This document shows positions 1 through 9,329 of a stretch of DNA of 64,000 bases, piece by piece. This DNA is from CAYOWQ01 sp964407695. GTDB taxonomy: Bacteria; Planctomycetota; Phycisphaerae; Phycisphaerales; SM1A02. Under the pieces are notes generated by a model, which was given only the letters and a program-made list of their open reading frames with translations, was not told the origin of the DNA and did not search any database. Position 1 is the first letter of the stretch. Each line of letters starts with the position of its first letter. Location of the stretch: positions 62,001 to 126,000 of the forward strand of contig CAYOWQ010000012.1 of NCBI GenBank assembly GCA_964407695.1. Reading direction: 5' to 3'. The position numbers and the translations under genes are program-made.

Positions 1-580
1 CCCCGCACTTCAACAACCTCGCGGCCAGCGAATACACCTGATGGTCGGCGTTGGAGAACTTGAACCATCCGGTATCCGTGGCCAGACCGACGAAGATCGC
101 TTCGGCAATCCCACCCTCAATCGCGACTCCAAGCTGGTCGAGCAATCCCACAAGTACCTGAGTGGTTGACGCGCATTGAGTCTGGACCACTCTCATCGGC
201 GCAACGTCGTCGCCCCGCGCGTGATGATCAATCCCGATCACCTTCTCTCGATTGGTCTTGAGATATGACTCCATCGACTCGAGTTGCGACCATGAACCCG
301 TGTCGACCACAAGGATGAGGTCGGCGGTATCGCCCTCGAAGACGCCGTTGATCATCCGTATGGGAGTCGGCCCAGCCACCTCGCGGAGGCCACGGTCCAT
401 CGGACCGCTCAGCACCACGACGACTTCCTTGCCCATGCCGCCAAGCGCACGGGCCAGTGCCAGCGAGGAACCCATGGCGTCTCCATCCGGCTTGGTGTGC
501 GACGTAATCAGCACCCGCACCGCCCCGCGGATCCGCATCGCAACTTCCGGCCACGTTGCCGTCGATGCATAGTCAGTCAT
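1..580 (-). CDS. DHH-family phosphoesterase, NrnA-like (nanoRNase / pAp phosphatase), 3' end cut by window edge
   Basis: The visible 193 residues are the N-terminal part of a DHH/DHHA1 phosphoesterase; the C-terminal substrate-binding domain lies outside the window. Motif I is HTKPDGDA (H28, D32, D34), motif II is VVDTG (D93), motif III is the IDHH signature (D118-H120), and motif IV is TDTGWF (D169). Together these form the two-metal site. Proteins of this family remove nucleotides from 2-5-nt RNAs and dephosphorylate pAp in the cytoplasm. The ATG at 578-580 overlaps the ribF stop codon (ATGA), so the two genes are probably translationally coupled. The family is clear. The exact substrate preference (NrnA versus RecJ-like) is inferred from the short spacing between motifs. 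Confidence 0.88.
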   Translation of the reverse strand, partial: MTDYASTATWPEVAMRIRGAVRVLITSHTKPDGDAMGSSLALARALGGMGKEVVVVLSGPMDRGLREVAGPTPIRMINGVFEGDTADLILVVDTGSWSQLESMESYLKTNREKVIGIDHHARGDDVAPMRVVQTQCASTTQVLVGLLDQLGVAIEGGIAEAIFVGLATDTGWFKFSNADHQVYSLAARLLKCG

Positions 581-1500
581 GTCGTCGCCTCCATCGCCCC
601 GGCCGGAAATGCTGAAAGCTCCGCCACACGGTTCACATCTCGATGCAACTGCGAAATCAGGTCGGTGACCGAGTCGTACCGCACCTGGTCACGCAGCCAT
701 TCCGTAAATCGCAATTGAATCGGCCACCCATACTCGCCGACCGGCCCGGCATCACCCAGGAGATACGCTTCGCAGACCCGCACCGATCCATCAAACGTCG
801 GCTTGTCGCCGACGCTGATGGCTGCGGGCATCCAAACGCCACGCCTCGTTCCCCATCCTGCGTAGACCCCGTCGCCGGGAAGCATCTGATCGGCAATCTC
901 CAGATTTGCGGTCGGGAAACCAATCGTGCGGCCGCGCTGATCTCCCTTCACAACTCTCCCCCTGATTTCAAACTCTCGACCCAGGACGAGACCGGCATCC
1001 CGGACCCGGCCCCTCTCAATCAACCAGCGGGCGATGGAGCTGCTGGCTGCGACCACGGATTGATCTGACAGCGCCACTTCAACCGGCGACACCAAGAGCG
1101 TCCGATAACCAAGGGAGTCACCCATTGATTCGAGCAGAGCGGTATCGCCCGCTCTCCGCCGCCCAAATCGAAAATCCTTCCCCTCCACGATCACTTCCGG
1201 CCGAAATCTATCCACGATCATCTTCAGAAAACCGTCCGGCTCGAGCCGCAGGAACTCCATCGACGATTCCAAGACCACAACCTCATCCGCTCCCGCCTCC
1301 AGCAGCCATTCTCTTCGTTGCTCCGACGTTGAGAGCCGCGGTGGGGCCGTATCCGGCTGCAGCACCCGCATCGGATGCGGTTCAAAGGTGACCGCGATCA
1401 CCCGGCCCTGCTTACCTACAGTTTCCCTCGCCGCCCGCACAAGTGTCGCGTGGCCGCGATGTACTCCGTCGAAGTTGCCGATGGTTAACCCAGCCGCCAT
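577..1500 (-). CDS. ribF: Bifunctional riboflavin kinase / FMN adenylyltransferase
   Basis: This enzyme makes FMN and FAD from riboflavin. The N-terminal nucleotidyltransferase domain opens with TIGNFDGVHRGH (residues 6-17), the HxGH-type ATP site. The C-terminal riboflavin-kinase domain carries GRTIGFPTANLE. The 307 residues match the usual family length of about 300. I chose the ATG at 1498-1500 because it starts a few residues before the signature and has an AGGG about 7 nt upstream. An in-frame ATG at 1575 would add 25 residues, but it would leave almost no room for the divergent neighbour's promoter. The gene is followed by the NrnA-like gene with a 4-nt overlap. Confidence 0.93.
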   Translation of the reverse strand: MAAGLTIGNFDGVHRGHATLVRAARETVGKQGRVIAVTFEPHPMRVLQPDTAPPRLSTSEQRREWLLEAGADEVVVLESSMEFLRLEPDGFLKMIVDRFRPEVIVEGKDFRFGRRRAGDTALLESMGDSLGYRTLLVSPVEVALSDQSVVAASSSIARWLIERGRVRDAGLVLGREFEIRGRVVKGDQRGRTIGFPTANLEIADQMLPGDGVYAGWGTRRGVWMPAAISVGDKPTFDGSVRVCEAYLLGDAGPVGEYGWPIQLRFTEWLRDQVRYDSVTDLISQLHRDVNRVAELSAFPAGAMEATT

Positions 1501-1595
1501 GAGAACCCTGACAATATCCGCCCCGGCGATCGAGGCAACCGGCGGACACGGGCAAGCTCTTGAAAGGGCCGCCATTGCTTGATACTTCTGCCGGA

Positions 1596-4544
1596 ATGCG
1601 CGCCAGTTTGAAATCGCCCGATTCCCAATCCGACAAAGCCGAACCGCTGGTTGAAGAACTCACGCTCGGCCTGCGAGACACCGCACGATCAGTGGTGCCG
1701 TGGTTTCTGCAGCAGATGCCCCGGATGTACTTTCAGGACACTGATCACGAGACACAACTCAGCCATTTGCGCGCCATTATCGCCGCCAAGGCCTCGGGTC
1801 GGCCCCTCGAATTCACGCTCAAGAGCGAAGATGGCCTTCAGCTCACGTCGATGAGACCCACGAGCTACGCGGGTGTGCTTGCGGACCTGGTTGCACAGTT
1901 GCCGATGGACCCCCCGCTTCGCGCTGCCAAGATCCATACCGCTCACGACGGGTCTCTCGTCCTTGATACGTTCGAGTTCGGTCACCGTGAGCTGTTCAAT
2001 CCCGATGACCCCAAGCAGGCGCTCAAGCTTCGCCAGACCATCGACTACGCCGCCAGGCACAATCCCGATTGGTCGCCGGAAGCCATCTCCGATCACTTTC
2101 GCCACTGCACCGCGGAGTATGTGCACACGATCACGCCGCTGCGCATCGCCGCCCACTGGCAGCTCTATCGACAGGTTTCGGGCACCGACAGTTGCGTCGT
2201 TAGTCTGGAGCAGGAAAGCGACCCGACACAGAGCCGCATCACGATCGCCGTCGGCAACATCACGACCCGCGTCATGCTGGAGCGATGCGCCCGACGACTG
2301 AGCAAGGATTCCATCAACATCCATCGGGCCTACCTCGACACCATCGAGGACCCGGGCAACGGCGCCATCACGATCGTCGGATTTGTCGTCAATGGCCCGG
2401 ATGGCAAGGCCCTGGATCCCTCGACTGATGCCTGGCAATCCGTGCGCCACGACCTCCAGCGGATCAAGTGGTACGACCAGCGCACTCTCGACCTGGCGTA
2501 TCGAAACTGGTCTCTCGGCTTGGATCGGGCCGAAGCACTGATCGCCCTTGGAAACCTCGTTCATCAGGTGCTGGTCAAGTCCAATCCTTATGCTTTTGCC
2601 CGCGAACGCATCTTCTCCGGGATTGAACGATCTCTGCCCCAGGCCATTCAGGCCGTTGACCTCCTCATCGCACGATTCAATCCGACGCATCCCCTTCGGG
2701 ACGACGAATTCCTTCGCCGCGCTGATGAACTGGACTCCGAAATCGACTCCAAGGTCGGAACCGAGGACATTCGCACCATTCTTCATTGCGTGGTCGAAGC
2801 CCTTCGATGCACCTATCGAACCAACTATTTCGTGCCTCGGCGCTATGCACTCGCGTTTCGGCTCAATCCGCAGCTCCTCGTTAATGACGAACGACCCGAG
2901 CTTCCATACGGCGTTTTCTTCGTGCACGGCCGAGGTTTCAACGGCTTTCATGCCCGGTTTCAGGACATCGCCCGCGGCGGCCTTCGAGTCGTCAAACCGT
3001 CCTCGCTTGAACAGCATGGCCGCGAAGCTGAGCGGCTCTACGACGAGGTGTATGCCCTTGCGTTCGCCCAGCAGCTCAAGAACAAGGACATTCCCGAGGG
3101 CGGAGCCAAGGCGGCGGTGCTCACCGAGCCTGACGGCGAGATCACTCGAAGCGTCAAGTCGTTCGTGGATTCGCTCCTCGACCTGATCACGCCCGATCCG
3201 GTGACTCGGCGCAGCATCGTCGATCGCTTCGGCACTGAGGAACTGATCTATCTCGGCCCCGACGAAAACATCACGCCCGAGCACATCGTGTGGATCGTCA
3301 ACCGCGCAGGCCAACGCGGCTATGGCATGCCGATGGCCTTCATGAGCTCCAAACCCGGCGCCGGCATCAACCACAAGGTCTATGGTGTCACCAGCGAAGG
3401 CGTCAACGTCTTTCTCAATGTGGCGCTCCGCTCTCGCGGATTCGACCCGACAGCTCGCCCGTTCACGGTCAAGATCACCGGCGGCCCGGATGGCGATGTT
3501 GCCGGAAACATGATCAAGATCCTCAACCGCGACTACGCCGAAAAGGCTCGAATCGTCGGTATCGCGGATGGTTCGGGATGCGGCGAAGACCCTGACGGCC
3601 TGAGTCACTCGGAATTGCTCCGCCTGGTTGACAAGTCTCTCCCCATTGCGGAATTCGACCGCTCAAAGCTCGGCCCGCGCGGCCGTATTGTCACGGTGAA
3701 CGATCCTGACGGCGTTCCGATGCGCAACACCATGCATAATCGGGTCATCGCCGATGCCTTTGTGACCGGCGGCGGCCGTCCCAACACGATTCATGGAAAG
3801 AACTGGCGCGACTACCTCACCGCCGACGGCCGCCCGTCGAGCAGCATCATTGTTGAGGGCGCCAATTTGTTCCTCACGCCGGAGGCACGTCGCGAACTCT
3901 CGGCCCGCGATTGCCTCATCATCAAGGACTCCAGCGCCAACAAGTGCGGCGTCATCTGCTCCAGTTACGAGATTTCGGCCTGCATGCTTGTTTCGGAGGA
4001 AGAGTTCCTCGAGATGAAGACGGTGTATGTCGACCAGGTGCTTCAGAAACTGCGTGAACTTGCCCGGCGCGAGGCATTGCTGCTCATGTCGGAACATCGG
4101 CGCCATCCGCAGGTTCCCCTTCCGGATGCCAGCACCACGCTCAGCAAGGTCGCGAATCGCTCAGCCCTCTCGATTTTCAACGCCATCGCCTCGTGGAGCC
4201 CCGCCGATCTCCAGCTGGCCCGAACGCTGGTTACCGAGCACCTGCCGAAAGTTCTCCTCTCTCGCGTGGGCGAGCGACTCTGGACGGCCCTGCCCCCGGC
4301 TTACCTCAATTGGATGATGGCCAAGAGCCTCGCCATGCGAATGGTCTATGTCGAAGGCATCGAATTCCTGGAAACTGTTCCTCCGGAGGCAGTTCCCGGC
4401 CTCGCATTGTGGTATCTTCGTCAAGACATGGAAACCGCCCGCCTTGTGAATGAGGTTCAAGAATCGAACCTGCCCCACAAGGATCGAATTCGAGAGCTTC
4501 TCGCGCGTGCAGGAACCCGCGCGGCAATGCTCGATGCCAGCTGA
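1596..4544 (+). CDS. NAD-dependent glutamate dehydrogenase, about 110-kDa class
   Basis: The enzyme oxidatively deaminates glutamate to 2-oxoglutarate in the cytosol. The catalytic half is recognisable from FQDIARGGLRVV, the substrate-lysine segment PEGGAKAAVL (about residue 500), the dinucleotide-binding stretch KITGGPDGDVAGNM (about residue 626) and the EGANLFLT...ANKCGVICSSYEI block. The length of about 980 residues is much longer than the hexameric 50-kDa enzymes and shorter than the 180-kDa bacterial class, so it fits the roughly 115-kDa NAD-specific group. The N-terminal 400 residues are probably regulatory. The start is the ATG at 1596; a TTG at 1560 is also in frame. The gene is monocistronic and divergent from ribF. 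Confidence 0.9.
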   Translation: MRASLKSPDSQSDKAEPLVEELTLGLRDTARSVVPWFLQQMPRMYFQDTDHETQLSHLRAIIAAKASGRPLEFTLKSEDGLQLTSMRPTSYAGVLADLVAQLPMDPPLRAAKIHTAHDGSLVLDTFEFGHRELFNPDDPKQALKLRQTIDYAARHNPDWSPEAISDHFRHCTAEYVHTITPLRIAAHWQLYRQVSGTDSCVVSLEQESDPTQSRITIAVGNITTRVMLERCARRLSKDSINIHRAYLDTIEDPGNGAITIVGFVVNGPDGKALDPSTDAWQSVRHDLQRIKWYDQRTLDLAYRNWSLGLDRAEALIALGNLVHQVLVKSNPYAFARERIFSGIERSLPQAIQAVDLLIARFNPTHPLRDDEFLRRADELDSEIDSKVGTEDIRTILHCVVEALRCTYRTNYFVPRRYALAFRLNPQLLVNDERPELPYGVFFVHGRGFNGFHARFQDIARGGLRVVKPSSLEQHGREAERLYDEVYALAFAQQLKNKDIPEGGAKAAVLTEPDGEITRSVKSFVDSLLDLITPDPVTRRSIVDRFGTEELIYLGPDENITPEHIVWIVNRAGQRGYGMPMAFMSSKPGAGINHKVYGVTSEGVNVFLNVALRSRGFDPTARPFTVKITGGPDGDVAGNMIKILNRDYAEKARIVGIADGSGCGEDPDGLSHSELLRLVDKSLPIAEFDRSKLGPRGRIVTVNDPDGVPMRNTMHNRVIADAFVTGGGRPNTIHGKNWRDYLTADGRPSSSIIVEGANLFLTPEARRELSARDCLIIKDSSANKCGVICSSYEISACMLVSEEEFLEMKTVYVDQVLQKLRELARREALLLMSEHRRHPQVPLPDASTTLSKVANRSALSIFNAIASWSPADLQLARTLVTEHLPKVLLSRVGERLWTALPPAYLNWMMAKSLAMRMVYVEGIEFLETVPPEAVPGLALWYLRQDMETARLVNEVQESNLPHKDRIRELLARAGTRAAMLDAS

Positions 4545-4576
4545 TCGCGGTCTCCCTTGGCCGCATCCTCATCAAC

Positions 4577-6115
4577 ATGACTCGGCCAGTCCTCGCGCTC
4601 TGCATCGTGTCCGCCTTGGGTCATGCCGCCCCCGGCTCCGCATTGGCCGCCTCGTTCTTGGCCGATTCTCCGGCCGAACCGCCGCCCCCCGCAACCGCTC
4701 CAGCCACCGAGCCCGTTGCTGCCCCGGCCACGGACCCGACCCCCGCCCCGGCCACGGCGCCTACGGCGAAGGAGAACTCTCCATCCCCGGAGTCTCCGGC
4801 GGCCGACGAATCGCCGTGGATCGACCACTCCCGGCCTCGGGTCATCCTGCAGGTGGACCGGCACACCGAGGTCGCCGGCTATGTGGAGATCGAGGATCAG
4901 GACGTCCTGGTCATAAGAACCACGCTTGGCGAGATCCAGAACTTCGTCAAAACACGTCTGTTTCGCATTGTCCGGCTGATCGATGACCCTGCCGAACGAA
5001 TGGGAAGGGTGTTTCTTCGCAATGGACAGGTCCGCCGCGGCCGGGTCATTGAGGATGATTTCAAGCATGTGATTGTCGAGATCGAGGGAATCACCACCAA
5101 GCTCGACCGAGACATCGTCGATCGAGTCGAAATCGAGCCGACGTTTCAGGAGCGGTACACCGAGCTGAAGAAGACGCTTGACCGCACGAATTTCGATGGC
5201 CGCATGGCCATGTGCCGGTGGCTGATCGACGAGCGCCAGTACCAGATGGCCTTTGATGAGCTCTCCGCGCTCGTCATTGATTCAGAACTCCCCGAGGCTC
5301 GCCGGCTCTTGAACCAGGTTCAGGCTCAGCTTGAGCTGCTGGCTCCCCGAACCGCCGCCGACACCGCGCCCGCAGAGCGCGAGGAGCGACCTATCGCCGG
5401 CGATCCCGACCTGCCGTCCAAGTTGCTGTCGAGAGCCGATGTCAACATGCTTCGGATCTACGAGATTGACTTCAACGATCCACCGGATGTAAAGGTCGAT
5501 GCCGAGACCATCCGCAAGTTGATCGTCCGGTATGGCTCCAGCGACCAGATTCCCACCGAAAGCGAAGGGCGCAATCGCCTGTTTCGCCTGCCGTCGCTCG
5601 ACATCGTGCGGCTCATGTTCAATCTTCGGGCGCGCGACTTGTATGCCGAGATACACGTACTCTCCGAGCCGAGGTCGCTCAACACGTTTCGCCAGCGCAT
5701 CCACAACGCCTGGCTCATTCCCGATTGCGCCACCAGCCGCTGCCACGGAGGCCTGCATGCCGGGCGTCTGTTCCTGCACACGCGCCAGTACAAGGATGAA
5801 CGGGTCTGGGCAACCAACCTGCTCATCCTTGAACGCTTGAAACTCGGCGATCACCCGCTGATCGACTACGACCATCCGGAGGACTCGCTGATCATTCAGC
5901 ACGCGCTCCCCCGCAACTATGCTCGCCTGCCCCATCCGGATGTGAAGGGCTGGTCACCGGTTTTCAGCCGCTCCACCAAGGGCCTCTACGAAGATGCCCT
6001 TGCATGGATCAAGCTGATGTACCAGCCCCGGCCCGACTACCCGATCGACTACGAGCCTCCCAAGCTGGACGCACCGGACAAGCCGGCGACGCCCCTCGAC
6101 GGAAACGACCGTTGA
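4577..6115 (+). CDS. Secreted protein of unknown function with a CX4CH motif
   Basis: I do not recognise a named family. An N-terminal Sec signal peptide (hydrophobic, ending near ALAAS) is followed by a Pro/Ala/Thr-rich linker at residues 30-75. Next is a beta-rich segment (about 90-190) with repeated 'G.V...D.V.V' strands, then an alpha-helical region, a second Ala/Pro/Glu linker, and a C-terminal domain. That domain contains CATSRCHGG (C384, C389, H390), which resembles a haem c attachment site with four spacer residues instead of two. The gene starts 32 nt after the glutamate dehydrogenase stop and may be co-transcribed, but no functional link is evident. The protein is probably periplasmic or outer-surface. 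Confidence 0.75.
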   Translation: MTRPVLALCIVSALGHAAPGSALAASFLADSPAEPPPPATAPATEPVAAPATDPTPAPATAPTAKENSPSPESPAADESPWIDHSRPRVILQVDRHTEVAGYVEIEDQDVLVIRTTLGEIQNFVKTRLFRIVRLIDDPAERMGRVFLRNGQVRRGRVIEDDFKHVIVEIEGITTKLDRDIVDRVEIEPTFQERYTELKKTLDRTNFDGRMAMCRWLIDERQYQMAFDELSALVIDSELPEARRLLNQVQAQLELLAPRTAADTAPAEREERPIAGDPDLPSKLLSRADVNMLRIYEIDFNDPPDVKVDAETIRKLIVRYGSSDQIPTESEGRNRLFRLPSLDIVRLMFNLRARDLYAEIHVLSEPRSLNTFRQRIHNAWLIPDCATSRCHGGLHAGRLFLHTRQYKDERVWATNLLILERLKLGDHPLIDYDHPEDSLIIQHALPRNYARLPHPDVKGWSPVFSRSTKGLYEDALAWIKLMYQPRPDYPIDYEPPKLDAPDKPATPLDGNDR

Positions 6116-6248
6116 AGCGATTCCGCGACCTCGGGCTTCCCCGCCGAACCCCGTCCCACGCACCCCACCGGTGTGTTACACTGGTCGATTCATCACAAAA
6201 ACAGGCCTGCCGACCAGCCCGCGGCGGCCCTGCAAACGGACCGTGCCC

Positions 6249-8252
6249 ATGACCAATACATCTCGTCCTTCGTTCGTTGCGTCCACCTCCCTGATTGCCG
6301 CGGTGCTCACGGTTGGCGGCTGCTCCGATTCAGCCGACCATCATCGCACCGAGGCCCGAAAGGTGATCAACGACGTCGGACAGGAATTCTCCCTGCTTTC
6401 GGGATCGTTGATCGGCAATGATGGAAAGGATGCCTCAGCCGAACGACTGGGAAAGCTCCGTTCGTTCGCGACGCGAATCAATGGGGTTAACGAAGGGGCT
6501 CCGGGCCAGGTTGCGGCCGCATCACTGCTTGCCGCCTCCATCCAGCATGAAATCGGCGAGACGCTGATGCACCAGGCCAACAGGATGGAGATGGCCAACC
6601 TGCAGACCCGCAGCCAACTCCATAGCGACATCGACCTGATCACCGCCCTGGATGGACTTGCCGGCGCGTATGACCAGCTTTCTACCGACGACCAGCGAAA
6701 GGCGGCTCAGGCCGCCAAGTCAACGTCGGCGCAGAAGGTCTCTCAGCTCCGTGATGAAGCTTCACAACTTGAACAGCCGATTGATGAGCTTCGCAAGAAG
6801 ATCGACGCGACGAGAAAGAAAGCCTCATCGCTGATCGAGGAATCGCAGAAGCTGAAGCAGAAGGCCATCGACCTTGGCGCGTTGGATGGATATCCGACGT
6901 TTGAGCAGGCCGCCGGCGTTCGCCAGGATGCGAATGCCGCTGAGATTCAGATTGCCCAAGACCAGATTCAGCTTGCGAAGCTTGAACCGCAGCACGAAGT
7001 GGCGTCGATGCTCATCGACATGCATCAACAGAGCCTGAAGCAGCTGGATGACCTGCTTCTCTCGCTTGACGAGCAGTCGCAGGAAATCAAATCGCAGGCT
7101 GCGGCATGCCGAAAAGCCGCCGACGATTTTCGCCAGGAGCTTGAAAGCGGTCTCGAAGAGCTGATGTCCAATGTCAGCGGTGATCTCGCGACGGCCTATG
7201 CCGATGCGGACACCGCCTTCGGCACCGCGGCCTCCAAGGCCCGCGCAGCCGGTGGCCAGGGCGATGCGGGAATGAGCCCCTCTCGCATCGAGGCAGCCAA
7301 TGCCCTCGCCGCCCGTGCGGACGCACTCACCACTCGCGCCCGCGGGCTTGCCGAACACACGTTCCTGCTGACTCGCGCCGTCGCCGTTGCAGGTCCGGCG
7401 GCCGATGCCCGCCGTACCGAGCTTGAAAAAGCAAAGACTGACCTCAAGGCGGCCACGGAAGCGGCAGATGCAGCCTATTCGGAAGCCATCGAGGCGTTTA
7501 ACCAGGTCAACGCTCCGGGCGACAAGGCTGCGATGGTTCTTGAAGGCGTCAAGGCCAATCTTGCGAAGCTTGCGGACATGGCCGCCGGAAAGAATCCAGT
7601 TCCCGCGGACGTCGCAACGGCCTCCTCCGGGATGGATGCGGGCTCCATGTCAATGAATGGATTCGCGACCGTTGACGAGCTTGCAGACTACCTCCGAAAG
7701 ATCGACCAGACGGACCTCTCCAGCCTCGACCAGTACGTGGCGATCACCGATGCTCAAACGCCGATGGGCCGGCAGTCACTCGAGCTGCAGACCAAGATGG
7801 CCAAAGCATTTGGAACGATCTTTGCGGCGATGAAGGAGAAATTCCCGAACGAATCGGGCTCCATGATGTCTTCCATGGGACCATTGTCGTCGATGATGCC
7901 GAAGTTTTCGATGTTGTCGATCACCGAGCGAACGGACACTACCGCCGTCGGCGAGATCCCCGGCATGCCGAACAAGATGCACTTCCGCAAGACCGACTCC
8001 GGTTGGAAGGTCGATCTTGACCAGATCACTCCGGACGAAGCCGCCATGATGACCATGGCCGGAACGATGGCCGACGGGCTCACAGCGGCTGCGCAGGCAT
8101 TTGCGGAGAAGGTGCGAGGCGGCGCCTATCCCTCGTTCGACGCCGCCATGCAGGCTCTGTCGAGCGAGATGATGGCGGCGATGATGGGCGGGGCGCAGAT
8201 GCCCGACATGTCGCCGACCCCCGACATGAACAACAACGAACCCAACAAATAG
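6249..8252 (+). CDS. Lipoprotein with long coiled coils, function unknown
   Basis: The sequence begins with a lipoprotein signal peptide: hydrophobic LIAAVLTVGGC, with the lipobox cysteine near residue 26. The ATG at 6249 was chosen because it sits immediately before this signal; an upstream in-frame ATG at 6171 would bury it behind 26 charged residues. The mature part is about 640 residues, dominated by Gln/Glu/Lys/Ala-rich helices with strong coiled-coil character (roughly residues 140-330). Ala-rich helices follow, then a Met-rich C-terminal region ending in Asn/Pro. A compact segment near residues 560-610 looks like a small beta domain. No enzymatic motif is visible. It may be an envelope structural lipoprotein. 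Confidence 0.78.
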   Translation: MTNTSRPSFVASTSLIAAVLTVGGCSDSADHHRTEARKVINDVGQEFSLLSGSLIGNDGKDASAERLGKLRSFATRINGVNEGAPGQVAAASLLAASIQHEIGETLMHQANRMEMANLQTRSQLHSDIDLITALDGLAGAYDQLSTDDQRKAAQAAKSTSAQKVSQLRDEASQLEQPIDELRKKIDATRKKASSLIEESQKLKQKAIDLGALDGYPTFEQAAGVRQDANAAEIQIAQDQIQLAKLEPQHEVASMLIDMHQQSLKQLDDLLLSLDEQSQEIKSQAAACRKAADDFRQELESGLEELMSNVSGDLATAYADADTAFGTAASKARAAGGQGDAGMSPSRIEAANALAARADALTTRARGLAEHTFLLTRAVAVAGPAADARRTELEKAKTDLKAATEAADAAYSEAIEAFNQVNAPGDKAAMVLEGVKANLAKLADMAAGKNPVPADVATASSGMDAGSMSMNGFATVDELADYLRKIDQTDLSSLDQYVAITDAQTPMGRQSLELQTKMAKAFGTIFAAMKEKFPNESGSMMSSMGPLSSMMPKFSMLSITERTDTTAVGEIPGMPNKMHFRKTDSGWKVDLDQITPDEAAMMTMAGTMADGLTAAAQAFAEKVRGGAYPSFDAAMQALSSEMMAAMMGGAQMPDMSPTPDMNNNEPNK

Positions 8253-8269
8253 TCAATCCGGTCGAAGTC

Positions 8270-9094
8270 CTACGGGCAGCCGAGGCGCTCCCGCCACGAT
8301 TGCAGCCGTGCGTAATCGGTCAGGTTGAATTGAAGCGGGGTCACCGTGATGCACCGTTCAAAGAGGGCCTCCACATCGGTATCCGGCCCCGTATGCGTGA
8401 ATTCCATGCCTGATCCGCTCGACCAGTAATACGTCTGTCGGCCCGGGCTCTCGCGTCGCTCATAGCCGTCGGTCCCCGGCGCGGTATTCATCTCCACAAC
8501 GCGAATCTCCGGGTCCGGTCCGTCTCCCGCAACTCCGTCCTCTGACTCCGTAACGGGAATATTCACATTGATGACCCCGTGCTGATCCAGCGGATGCTGA
8601 AGTATCTTCTCGATCACCCGCCGCGCTCGCTTCGCCGCCCATTCGTAGTCCGTCTTGCGGCGTTGACTCGCCGGCCCGAGGTGAAGACTCACCGCAATCG
8701 CCGGAACTCCCAGGAACGCGCTCTCCACGGCCGCCGCCACGGTCCCCGAGTAGATCACGTTGATCCCGACATTCGCCCCCATGTTCATCCCCGAGATCGT
8801 GAGATCAGGTCGAGTTCCGGGTCCGAAACGTTCCTGCCAGATGGCGCGTAGCGCCACTTTCACGCAATCCGCCGGTCTTCCCTCCACGGCAATGCCCTGC
8901 ATTTTTTCGTGAACCCGCACGGTCCGGGTCAGCAACGGCGAATGAAACGTGATTCCGTGACTCGACGCAGACTGCACGGTCATCGGCGCGATCGTGACAA
9001 CCTCGCCCAGACTGCGTGGCTCAATCAAGGCGTCGTGGAGCGCGCGAATTCCCGGGGCTTCGATGCCATCGTCGTTGGTCAGCAGAATTTTCAT
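8270..9094 (-). CDS. surE: 5'/3'-nucleotidase SurE
   Basis: SurE is a stationary-phase survival phosphatase acting on nucleoside monophosphates. The N-terminus MKILLTNDDG supplies the acidic metal ligands D8 and D9. The conserved SGMNMGANVG and YSGTVAAA segments form the rest of the active site, and PAIAVS is also present. The 274-residue length is typical. The start is the ATG at 9092-9094. The open frame continues upstream for more than 200 codons, but that part is only the antisense of the neighbouring Cys-rich gene. The gene converges with the coiled-coil lipoprotein gene (16 nt between stops) and diverges from the dockerin protein. Confidence 0.95.
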   Translation of the reverse strand: MKILLTNDDGIEAPGIRALHDALIEPRSLGEVVTIAPMTVQSASSHGITFHSPLLTRTVRVHEKMQGIAVEGRPADCVKVALRAIWQERFGPGTRPDLTISGMNMGANVGINVIYSGTVAAAVESAFLGVPAIAVSLHLGPASQRRKTDYEWAAKRARRVIEKILQHPLDQHGVINVNIPVTESEDGVAGDGPDPEIRVVEMNTAPGTDGYERRESPGRQTYYWSSGSGMEFTHTGPDTDVEALFERCITVTPLQFNLTDYARLQSWRERLGCP

Positions 9095-9329
9095 GCCAAG
9101 AGCGTAACACCATCTGCGAGATCTCGATGCGCGACCTACACGCTGCGCTAACATCCGGGAAACACATGCAGATCGAGGCCGAATTCCAGCGAAATGCGGT
9201 TGACATCGAGGCTGAAGTGTTGACCATAGGAAGACCCCGTTCACAATCGACTTGTGCTGCACGTCGTGGCGTGAGATTGTGAGGCCGTCAGGTCCCCAGG
9301 GGTCTGTACATTTTTCGAGAGGAGTAGAA

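Noticed and set aside
1689..3608. Long minus-strand open frame opposite the glutamate dehydrogenase
   Set aside because: It is entirely antisense to a conserved catalytic gene, with no recognisable domain or ribosome-binding site.
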